DNA of 64,000 nt from Rotaria socialis (taxonomy: Eukaryota > Rotifera > Eurotatoria > Philodinida > Philodinidae). Under the pieces are notes generated by a model that did not search any database, was not told the origin of the DNA, and saw only the letters and a list, made by a program, of their open reading frames with translations. Both the position numbers and the translations under genes were made by a program. How positions within the stretch are numbered: the first letter of the stretch is position 1; each line of letters begins with the position of its first letter. The stretch spans positions 55,804 to 119,803 of the forward strand of contig CAJNYU010003930.1 in assembly GCA_905331475.1 (NCBI GenBank), in the 5' to 3' direction. Shown in pieces: positions 33,695 to 43,250 of this stretch.

Positions 33695-35360
33695 TCTAGA
33701 GTTTTAAATGCAAGTAATATTTTTCTTCAAGCAGAAACTATAAATCAAAAGTCGATTGAAAATACATTGACATACCTGTTTTTATTTGAAATGATAAATG
33801 AAGAATGCTTATTCAAACTAGAGATACAAGTGTGTAATATTTACACATCTATTAAAATAAGAAAAAAAAAATCAGTTTTCTCTTGATCTTTTCAATATAA
33901 TTTATAAAACGTGAATCGAACGCGTCTAATCATATTTTTTCCCTTCTTATATGCAAAGCGGAATAAAATTGGCCTCGATGTGAGAAAAATGGCACATGAC
34001 AATAAAGCAAAAAGTCGAGCTATTGATTCAAGATGATCGTAAAAAAATTGTTATTCTCTTCACAGTAAATATATTTTAAAGCACAAGAACTATGCTAGCT
34101 GTTATCCAGGACTTTCGATATTCTTTTGTAAAGAGATTTTCGTTGGAAATCATGATTCAACATATTTCTGTCACGAAAGCGTTTTTATCGGTTCAATCAG
34201 TGGTGATGATTCATGGAAAATAATATTTGAATTGATTTATAAGCATTCTATTTGATTGTCATCCTACATGTATCCTATCAATTACTCATAGAAATGTTCT
34301 TCGTTGGGAATATAACTCAAAACACATGCATCTTTGTAAGGTAAATATTTTTCGAAGCAATATATTTACACTCGGCCAGAGTTCTGTGTTTCTACTATCA
34401 ACAAGGCCGATGAGTAGAGAGAACTTCATTTTGATTTGTATGAATTTTTTTCCTCATGCATATAGCCTTTTATCCGCGTACTATTTTCAACTTATATTGA
34501 TGCCAGATGGCGGTAATAGCGTGATTGTCAATAGACATGATGCTTTTCATCATTGGTACTTATTGACGTGAATTTCATGCAGCGCACATCATAAATATGT
34601 TTTTCGCAATGAAATTCAATCTATTGGTAATTTGAAAATCGCTGAACAAATATTTTCATTCTTATATATATATACACTCATACACTTGATACGTCGAAAT
34701 CTATCCGTATCTTGTTGTATATCATCTATTGTTTCTCTTTTCTTAACAACTACAAATACAATGAATATCATGCTTTAGGCAGGATGTTGTCCGTTACGTT
34801 TCTTTCGAATAAACTCCAAACAGCGTAATAAATACAGTAGAGAGTAATTGCTCTCATTTTTCATGAAATTTATATCGGTTTACTACTCATTCTAAATGCT
34901 TTTTGTAAACCTGAACACGATATTCGAAGAATATTCAAACACCGAACGAAATATTCTAATTTCAGTGTTGCTTGATTTCACTGTGATAAATCGCCAATGA
35001 TATACATTATGTATTAGATGCTGAATTACTTGTGGAAAATGCTGTCATGTGTCTGATTCTGTTGCATGGCTAGGTCGTAAACAAATAATATGGTTATTAA
35101 CGAGAATAGGAAAAAAGCGAAGGCTTATTTTTTCTGTTTATTCTATAGACAACATTTCTATCTTGGTATGATAGATCTTATACATATACTTTGAGATTTT
35201 TTTTCTCTCGCATAGTATTGTTTTCTACAAGAACTACTTGATTTCTATGAAGACACTGCGTATATGAGATAAAGTTATGCGATTAATCAGTGGCTGGTTC
35301 AAACAATAAAAGCGAATTTCAGGTGCGCTTTCTTACACTTATTTCGGCGTATTCAAACCA
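33695..35360. other. No gene recognised
   Basis: AT-rich spacer between the minus-strand membrane-protein gene and the plus-strand cysteine-rich gene, so it should hold both promoters. Frames at 33686-33886 and 34326-34571 lack any domain signature. A short TA run lies near 34665-34675. Confidence 0.5.
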
Positions 35361-36188
35361 ATGACATTCAGCTATTCTATTTTTCTATTATTGACTTATC
35401 AAATACCGTGCGTTTGGACATCTCAATGTCATCATTGCAATGCGAAAACTTTCAATCATCTCATTACAATTGACGATCTTCCGGTTGCAACTGAAGACGA
35501 TTGTAATGTAATACGAACTACTTATGGCTGCTCGATACATATTGATTGGCTTGCAGACGGTACAACTGAAGTATATTATGATATAAAGCCATCGCTACCC
35601 TACGGTAGTATATTAACAATTACGGAACATCAAGTCGATTTTGACACCGGCAATTACTCGACTCGTAGATCTATTTATTATAGTTGTAAATCGAAAACGA
35701 CAGCTTGTAATACAATTGCTGATTTGCAACGTGCAATCAATGCAATAGAATTTCCTACAGATGAGCAAATAGAGCAATTTAATGCTTTGATTGCTCCGAC
35801 GCAAGATTTCGATGGTAGCTCCTGTTTCCAATTATCAAATGCAACAAGTTGTTCGACTACTAATTGGACTAATTGCCGACAGTGTATGATTACTGGCCAC
35901 TATTCTGAGCAATTGGATGTTTGTTCAACATGTAGACCTAAAAGACATACAAGAAATTTTTTTTCTTTTGAAACAACATTCTTGTTGAAAGAGAAATCGC
36001 AATCGGAACGAATAAAAATTGTTTGTCAAGGACGTAATAACTGTAATTCATTAGAGAATATCGAACGTATTCGACGAAAGTTACCGACACAATTAGATTT
36101 CATGAAATTTTATCGCTCGACTGCATCGACAATGAAATTAACCTTTGCATTTTTATTTACGACGTTGTTCACTTTATTGTCTTCATGA
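35361..36188 (+). CDS. Secreted/GPI-anchored cysteine-rich protein (copy 1)
   Basis: Single exon, 275 aa. Signal peptide MTFSYSIFLLLTYQIPCVW, then two cysteine-rich blocks. The first starts CHHC at about residues 23-26 and ends TACN at about 114-117. The second starts SCFQLSNATSC and ends NNCNS. A hydrophobic C-terminus (LTFAFLFTTLFTLLSS) follows FYRSTAST, as expected for a GPI-attachment signal. Blocks opening with CxxC-type pairs and closing with CN recall Ly6/uPAR three-finger domains, but spacing is not canonical, so that is only a suggestion. The paralog at 45990-46829 has the same layout. Confidence 0.75.
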   Translation: MTFSYSIFLLLTYQIPCVWTSQCHHCNAKTFNHLITIDDLPVATEDDCNVIRTTYGCSIHIDWLADGTTEVYYDIKPSLPYGSILTITEHQVDFDTGNYSTRRSIYYSCKSKTTACNTIADLQRAINAIEFPTDEQIEQFNALIAPTQDFDGSSCFQLSNATSCSTTNWTNCRQCMITGHYSEQLDVCSTCRPKRHTRNFFSFETTFLLKEKSQSERIKIVCQGRNNCNSLENIERIRRKLPTQLDFMKFYRSTASTMKLTFAFLFTTLFTLLSS

Positions 36189-36759
36189 ATTGATCATATT
36201 TTTCTAATAAAACCATACGCTGATTTTTAGTTCAATGAACAATTTAAGAATGGAAAAATCTTTATTTTCTAGAACCTCAATGTCCGGATCCCGAAACGAT
36301 CTTGTTAACATTTATCAGTGAAAAGTTTTTCTAAAGTAAATTGTTTTTTTTTGTTGTGGGAAACAAAAAGGTTACAACTGTTGGTCTATTTAAAGTATCA
36401 AATGAACGAGATCAATCTTTTAAGAGCATTATATCAGAGATAAATATTATTATTCAATAAAACGTTTATAATGAAAAGAAACCAATCGACATAAATTGAT
36501 TGCTTTTGTTTTTTGTAATCAAAGAGTCGAAATTGTTTATTTACATGGATCTTCTTTTAGTATTGTGATATGCTCTAGATAGGTGAGTATCATAGTGTCA
36601 GTGCTTGATGAAGGTTTATTTAAGAGAAAAAGTGTTTCTGTGAGCTTTTTCACAAAATTACTCTCTAATGATTAATACAACGGCTCATATACGAATAAAG
36701 TAATGAGTAGCATCTAGTTGTATTTTAGATTATTGAGTATCATATCATTTGAACGATCA
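36189..36759. other. No gene recognised
   Basis: Spacer between the cysteine-rich gene and the M20 pseudogene. The first part is likely the 3' UTR (aataaa-like words near 36206 and 36457). Nothing else was identified. Confidence 0.5.
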
Positions 36760-37923
36760 ATGGATAAACGTCTAGCTATGGATTTGCAAGAAATGCAACA
36801 AGAATTAATTGCAATTCGTCATGATATTCATGCCAATCCAGAATTATCTATGCAAGAAGCACGCACATCAAAGCTCGTCGCTAGAAAACTCAAACAATAT
36901 GAATTTATTGTCACCGAGGAAGTTGGTACATTGGAAAGTGTACCCCCAGGTGATCGTTTGATTGCATTACGCGCTGATATGGATACTCTAAAGTTAGTTG
37001 AAGAAAGTAATGTTTCCTATACTTCTACAGTACCAGAAGTCATGCATGCTTACGGACATGATGGACATACTGCAATGCTACTTGATGCGGCAAAGTATTT
37101 AAGCAATCATCGTAATTCATTTTTTGGTACGGTTTATTTCATCTTTCAACCTGGTGAAGAAAAACTCGAAGGCGCTGTCGCGATGATGAACGATCAATTA
37201 TTTGAACGATTCCCATTCGATGTTATCGATGGACTGCATAATTCATCAGGTAAACCTATCGGGACATTTAATATACGATTTAGTCCGATGATGGCTGCAT
37301 CTGATCGTTTTCTTGTGACATTTCAAGGTACCGATGGACATGGAGGCGCGTATTCACACTTAGCGATGGATGTTACTGTTTTACAAGCTCAATTTATTTT
37401 AGCACTACAAACTATCGTAAGTCGAAATATATCACCAAATAATGCAGCTGTAATTAGCGTTGGTGCAATTCAAGGAGGCTCCTTTAATTCACTTAATGTT
37501 ATGCCATCAGAAATTCGTATTGGTGGCATTACTAGAAGTTTTACAAAATTAGTTCGTGATATAATCGAACGGCGAATCAAAGAACTTGTTCATGGTTTCG
37601 CTCAAAGTTTCGGCTGTACGGTTCAAATAGAATATAATCGATTGGGGTGCAGCACTTGTTAATCATGATGAAGAAACAGCACGACTCGTCACAGCAGCTG
37701 AATCATTGGTCGGCAAAGAACACGTCAATGCAAATGCAACACCATTCACATCTGGAGAAGTTTTTGCTTAGTTTCTGAGAAAAAACCTGGTGCTTACACG
37801 TGAATGGGTAATGGGATAGCTGGTGGCGCATTACATTCGCCAACCTATATTTTTAATGATGAAAGTATTCCTTTTGGTGTTGGCTATTGGATTAGTCTAG
37901 TTCAGCAAGAACTTAAGCCTTGA
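36760..37923 (+). pseudogene. Broken M20-family amidohydrolase (hippurate/IAA-amino-acid hydrolase type)
   Basis: No introns. The frame from 36760 carries IRHDIHANPELSMQEA, LIALRADMDTL, HAYGHDGHTAMLL, GEEKLEGA, DGLHNSSGKPIGTF and GAIQGGSFNSLNVMPSE, the ordered M20D motifs, for about 300 residues. A frameshift near 37645 ends it. Similarity resumes in other frames (GAALVNHDEETARL, TSGEVFA, GGALHSPTYIFND, FGVGYWISLVQQ) to 37923, with a TAG at 37769, a shift at the A-run near 37780 and a TGA at 37801. The metal-site Cys of the usual CGHD is Tyr (YGHD), and a few residues are missing before LIALRAD. The family is mainly bacterial, and the intron-free state fits horizontal acquisition followed by decay. 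The enzyme is not functional as read. Confidence 0.88.
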
Positions 37924-38471
37924 GTTCTATATAATAATTACTGTCTTATCTGACAAAAAATCAATCATAGAACAGAAAAAATGGAAATTTTTGTAGTTCT
38001 TTATTCATCGAAATATCCAACAACTGTGATATGTATTCATACATTTTCCATTACTGGCACCGTATTAAGAAAATTGAAAGTCTTTTTATAGCAGTCTTTC
38101 TTTGAGATTTCTAGAAGAAGTTTCGATCAGAATCAGGGTTGTCACCTGATGAACTCTAAAAAGCGGAAGCTTATATTGTTGCATATTTGTAATGCTTCTG
38201 AGAATATTAGGTATTTTTTCATATTTATTGTATTTCTTTTTATTTCATCAAAGTTTCAAAACATATAAAATGAGGGTTCACGGTATTTGTAAACAATACG
38301 AATTGATCCAATAATATCAAAATATTATTCTGTACGTATGTTTGATATGCAACATGTTTTATACGAAAAAGCGGAAGAGGTGGCAATCCTGATCAGAATC
38401 GATGATTCATAGAACGAAATTTTGTTGCACAAACGTCATGCAATTAACACGCAATCTTAAACAGAATACAT
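37924..38471. other. No gene recognised
   Basis: Spacer between the pseudogene and the 3' end of the convergent minus-strand gene. Direct words gcggaag recur at 38163 and 38371, but no defined repeat or RNA gene is visible. Confidence 0.5.
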
Positions 38472-39850
38472 TCAGCGTGTGCTCATACATTCATCCGGTT
38501 TTAAAACACACCGATAATAAACAGATCCCTTTGATGGTATTTTCTCAGGATCTTCGTAAATATAGCTCGTGTTATCAGCGATAAATTCATGCTTAAAATC
38601 ATGAAGAGATTTTATAAAAGCATCGGCATCTCCTTTCGTTGGAACGTTCTTGTAGGACGAATAACGAAGAAGAACATAAGTATTTCCAATGTTCAAGTTG
38701 TACACTGTAACTATACCATCCATCTCTATTGGATCTTCATTGAACGCCAGATTGGGTTCATCCCATTTCGACACTGCTAGACGAACAGGAACTGTTACTC
38801 GATCTTCGTCGACAATCCCCGTAATCGCAATACCATAAGTAACCTTTAAAGTGTACAAGATGATTCAGTTTCAAGAGAATATAAGAAGAAATGGATTCTA
38901 TCTCATTTATATATAGGTATGTGTTTAGTGTGCTCGAAATGTGACCTGTTTTCTTCTTCTTACAAAGATGAATGCAAATGTAAAATATATCTACCTCACG
39001 CTTGGAGAAAACAATACTTACTTCTAATGGTATGCGTCCGTCGCAGGCGTTCTTCTGTCGAGAAATCGTTTTTCTCGTTGAGCCCATCTCATCTTCACTT
39101 AAAGACCCTTCAAATTTCCTGGTAACATAGAGATCGTAATAGATTATAGTATCATCTGGGTCATATTCATTCCTATTTTTGTATCGAATACCGACAGCTG
39201 GAACAATATGATCATAATCTTCGGAGTCCATATCCGGAAGAAAGATACCGAACATGACGGGGTGTCTTTGCAAAATAGATCGTTTCATCCAACGACAGAA
39301 GTACCGAAATTGTGGCTGAGGAGAATTCATCCAGTCCCATTCATTGTACGTAAAATGAAAACGAGCAATAGTGCGAATTGGATCGCGTCGATCGTCAGGT
39401 GATAATTGCTGCAGAAGAAATTCACCTTTGTTGATGTCACGAATCAGACCTTGCGAAAGCCAAGCACCATAGAAAAGACCTACATATTGTATGTTGTGAA
39501 TCACAGATTATTTGAATGTTATACTCTTGAAAAAAAACTCCGCCTTAGCAAAGTCAGACAAACGAGCGCTTTAGGGATATTCGCAGACTTGCCACGAAAA
39601 TTCGATTGTGCAACCACATCTCTATAATCGGGGATTGCAAAGACTTAGAATCTAGCCTTTGTTGATATGTGAGTGCAGCCAATAATAAATTACAATCGAA
39701 TTTGGGTGATAACTTACCGATAGACTGAAGAGCTGTTTCACCGCAATACCCATTTCCATTGTCCCACTGCAATCGCGGTGGGATATCAAGCAACATGGTC
39801 TGCTGAGAAGGTAATTTCTCTTTCTTACTTTGTGCATTTGTTTTGGCCAT
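38472..39850 (-). CDS. C39-like cysteine-peptidase-fold protein
   Basis: Three exons on the minus strand: 39850-39718, 39479-39022 and 38843-38472, phases consistent, 320 aa. Residues 28-44 read LQWDNGNGYCGETALQS, with a Cys in the position of a papain/C39-type nucleophile and an upstream Gln/Asn. After the intron comes GLFYGAWLSQGLIRD. At about 130-140, DYDHIVPAVGIRY supplies a His like the second catalytic residue, followed by a DTIIYYDLY strand. This is the order of C39-like peptidase folds. The C-terminal 120 residues are beta-rich and unassigned. No signal peptide. Substrate and true activity are unknown. Confidence 0.65.
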
Positions 39851-41245
39851 TAGATATTCTATTTGAATTTGACTGCAAGATCAATTACTAGAACAGAAAA
39901 TATCATGCAACGGTAGAAAAGGTAAGAACAGGTAGTTCTGAATCTGGCGAATATGCATAAATTGGTCAGCTTCGTAATAGGGATTATATTCTCAAAAGTT
40001 CATTTTTGTTCTCGACTAATACATTCACGATTTTATACAAAACACAAATAAGAACATGTATGAAGTTGTGTGAATTAAATCATCTTCTGTAGTAGCAGGA
40101 TCTCTGATTTTGAAACAAGAGGATATTTATTGTATGAGTTTATTAGTTTGCAAAATAATTCCGTTAAATATTGTAAGATTGCTTATGCTCACTTTTGTCT
40201 ATTTATACATGTAGCTTTTCATACCTTCTCTAAAATCTTCGGCTATACAAAATGAAGTGATTTATCTTTGAAAACTTAACCATAAAATAGAAGGCGATCG
40301 AATTCTCGCACTTGCGACAGGCAATCTTACGTTGATATACTATCTTCAGAAACGATGACTGTAAATGATAAAAATTCGAAAACATATATTTCGAAATTAC
40401 GATGAATTACGACATAGCCCATGAGTCATGTGAATTTTTCCTTTGCTGCAATCAGCTGTGTGTTGTGGGTGTGAGGATCTGAATATACAAGACAACCCAC
40501 ACCCACGTTCAACTTTTATCAAAATAAATTCCCGCTTATTATTTCTGACTTCATTGAAATTTTGTTAAATTTGAGATTTGCAATAGTAAATTAAGAGTCA
40601 TTTGTCCATTGGATTCTGTGCAAAGCGCTGCATGGCGGCGACGACAATGTATGTTGGCGGTCAATTTTATGTATGAGTGAGATCGCAATTAATTTACTTC
40701 AGACATCGCACTCTTACGCATGGCCTCCTCTCGTAGTTAAAGTCGAAATACTAACTTAACAAGCATCCTTATAAAAATAAACTAATGTATCGTGTGAAAA
40801 AGGACTATTCATCACGTGTGAGAACTCAAATTATCTGCTAAAAAATACCTTGATGGTAAAACACGTATGAGCTTTTTGAAAAATTTAGGTTTTCATTCAA
40901 TATTCTGATTAGTATATTTTTTTGAAGGCTTAGTAGTATTACGTGAAATCCTCCATGATTCTGTAAGACCCTTTTTTTCTCTATGTCATTTGATTTGCTC
41001 TTCTCAATTCAATGTGGCTACGAATGACGTCATATGACGAACGAAATACTTATGAATCAATTCCGTTTACGAGCGTTAAAATATTTTTTTCGTTTCGAAT
41101 AGTAAACGCAGCCAATAGTTCTTCAATTTTTCGATGGTAAGAAGAGAGCCAATCATGTTATTAATAAAAATTGGATTCGTCGTGTAATTGTGAGAAACTA
41201 TAATATCATTATACGTGCACGATTGACACCATATAAAATGGACCT
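39851..41245. other. Spacer with a TGTGGG-like inverted motif
   Basis: No gene recognised. At 40457-40475 the plus strand reads gtgtgttgtgggtgtgagg, and at 40491-40507 gacaacccacacccacg, its approximate complement, so a small hairpin of TGTGGG-type units exists. The rest is AT-rich without domain-bearing frames. Confidence 0.5.
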
Positions 41246-41485
41246 TTAGTGGAGAGGACCAATCACATTTTCTAGTGCAACAAAATGTTTAAAACTTATA
41301 TTATTGCTATCCTTTCCATAGATGTCATATAATACCTTTCCACCTGCTATCAAGGCTTTTACGTCACAATACCCTATGCAACAATAATTTATGGAGTATC
41401 CATTCTTAGTGCATCTATAATATGATGTAACCACATTAAGCGTATCCAGTTTTGGGTATCCACATATATATAAATGTGGATGCAC
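41246..41485 (-). CDS. Possible cysteine-rich exon, unknown
   Basis: A minus-strand open frame of 79 residues contains ICGYPKLD, YYRC, NYCCIGYCDVKAL and LYDIYGKD, a denser and more ordered cysteine pattern than chance frames nearby. No signal peptide is attached and no start exon is evident, though an AG lies just upstream of its first Met-containing segment. It could be an exon of an unrecognised secreted-protein gene, a relic, or chance. Confidence 0.25.
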   Translation of the reverse strand: MHPHLYICGYPKLDTLNVVTSYYRCTKNGYSINYCCIGYCDVKALIAGGKVLYDIYGKDSNNISFKHFVALENVIGPLH

Positions 41486-42115
41486 CTAATGTGGATGTGC
41501 TAAAAGGTCGTTACCGAGTGTAAGGATATTATGACATCACTCATCCTTTCACTTTTGTTCTATTATGCAAGACCGGTTGATGGTAAGTGTTTCACTTTAC
41601 AGTTGCAAGTATCATCAGATCACTTTTTCACTCTTTATTCATAATCGTAGCATTCATCATTTTTTAAAATAACTTTCCATGGAAAGAAGTCATACCATTA
41701 ATCTTTTTCCCAAGAACTTAATCTGCTAGTTATGTTCCAATACTATTATAATCGAATTCGCCAGAGAGCTCAACAGGACAAATAGTTTTTTTTTACAGGT
41801 AAATATAGCACTTCTTTTATGGCTTTGCTCGTCGAGTTCTTCCATTTTCAGTTTAGATCTTACAATAGTTTCTCATTCTTAGGTCAGTCTTGCTTATCAT
41901 ATGTTGGTAACGATTATATACATAAAATCAGCACCAAAGTCTACAATTATGAGCCAGCATACTACACGGAAAGATGTTACGACGCTACTATGCAGTTAAT
42001 GGATAGCATATTTATGAAATCTTCAGTATTAGCGTTGGTTCATCCAATATTTTCGCTGTACACTAGTGAATATCTAGACGAATGTACTGCATTTCCAATA
42101 TTCAGTCGTTTTATC

Positions 42116-43077
42116 TAGGGGTGCACCAATTCGAGTCAATTCAATTCCTAAAATTGGTCGGAATTGGTCTGGAATCGGTATAGAATTGACTCTAAATGAG
42201 TGTAGAATTAACTGAAATTGACGGTACAATTGATTATTCTTGGCTAGCAAGTTTTTGGATTTGCCAAAAATAAAATAAAGAAAATGGGATGCATAAGGCC
42301 TTAGATCTGAAACTCGAGATTTTTATGATAAAAGTTACAATCCGAGTCACAATTAATAGCATATTTGGAATCAGCGCAAAAAACTGACTAGAACAGTGTA
42401 TACTTTAAATACTTTTAGCGACTCTTTTTTCTACCGAAAAGCCACCTGGGGTACTCCTCAGGGTTCAGTCCAATAATGAAAAATTACTATTTTCTAGTGC
42501 TCAGGCACGTGATTTTTCCTATATTACTAAGCTTTTTACATGCTCCACAGTTAATTACTGCTGTCCAAGCTACTTTCTGATTAGTTTCATTTTTTGGCTG
42601 AGCCCTGAGGGGTACCCCAGGTGAATTTTTGGTAGAAAAAAAAGTTGCCGAAAGTATTTAAAATATATGCTGTTCGAGTCAGTGTTTTGCGCTGATTCCA
42701 AATATGTCATTAATTGTGGCTCGGGTTGTAACTTTCATCAAAAAAATGTCGATGTTCAGATTTAAGGCTTTATCATAGATGTCCATGGCGATGCTGCCGC
42801 TGCCGTCACGGCGTTAGCGGCAGATTTTCACCCGTAATGGACATCTATGGGCCTTATGCGTCACATTTTCTTTATGGGAAATTCAAGCACTTGCTAGTCA
42901 AGAATAATCAATTGTACCATCAATTTCAGTTAATTCTATGCTCATTTAGAGCCAATTCTATACCGATTTCAGACCAATTTCGATCAATTCCAATCCTAAT
43001 TCCAATTCCAATTCCAGCTCCAATCGATTTCAACCAATTCCAAGTCAAGAATTGGAATTGGAATTGCTGCATCCCTC
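42116..43077. mobile_element. hAT-like foldback element with 8-bp target duplication
   Basis: 962 bp. The left end is TAGGGGTGCACCAATTC and the right end is the complement of GAGGGATGCAGCAATTC. The flanks are gttttatc (42108-42115) and gttgtatc (43078-43085), an 8-bp duplication with one mismatch. The arms are long: 42116-42475 pairs with 42605-43077 apart from a nested insert (words aattgattattcttg and cataaggcc in complement). The middle contains cctgaggggtaccccagg-type words on both arms. No transposase frame. TIR opening and duplication size are those of hAT-superfamily non-autonomous elements. Confidence 0.85.
42774..42849. mobile_element. 76-bp MITE nested in the hAT-like element
   Basis: The perfect 13-bp inverted ends catagatgtccat (42774-42786) and atggacatctatg (42837-42849) enclose a GC-rich core of about 50 bp with its own gctgccgc/gcggcag pairing. 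The flanks ggctttat (42766-42773) and ggccttat (42850-42857) look like an 8-bp target duplication with one change. The opposite arm of the host element (cataaggcctta near 42292) shows the empty site without this insert. Very small for a transposable element. Confidence 0.8.
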
Positions 43078-43250
43078 GTTGTATCAAATTAGCTTGTTTC
43101 TTGAAAGCAAAATATGAGCAAGCAGAAGACTTTACCAATCATATTAGTGTTCCTAAAGGAAATAAGCAGTATGAAGTGGCATTCAATACTGCCAAGTTAC
43201 AGTACAAAAGTATGCACGCTATAGAATGTTTGTATGGATTAAAAAGATAA

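Larger units (their letters stand above)
41531..43250 (+). pseudogene. Small secreted-protein gene split by a hAT-like element
   Basis: Exon 1 (41531-41582) encodes a leader (MTSLILSLLFYYARPVD) and ends at GTAAGT. Exon 2 starts after the AG at 41882 in the matching phase and reads QSCLSYVGNDY, ERCYDATMQLMD, YLDECTAFPIFSRF. At 42116 the frame meets the mobile element and stops at once (TAG formed by its first bases). Right of the element the same frame resumes at 43086 and runs to a stop at 43250 (LACFLKAKYEQAEDF, AIECLYGLKR). Left and right parts are in register once the element and one target copy are disregarded, for a product of about 149 aa with five cysteines. Function unknown. Unless the element is spliced out or absent on another allele, the gene is disrupted. 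Confidence 0.65.

Noticed and set aside
42837..43250. A gene starting inside the foldback element
   Set aside because: Its N-terminal part translates the inverted repeat (Ile/Pro-rich aattcc words); only the last 55 codons belong to the interrupted host exon.
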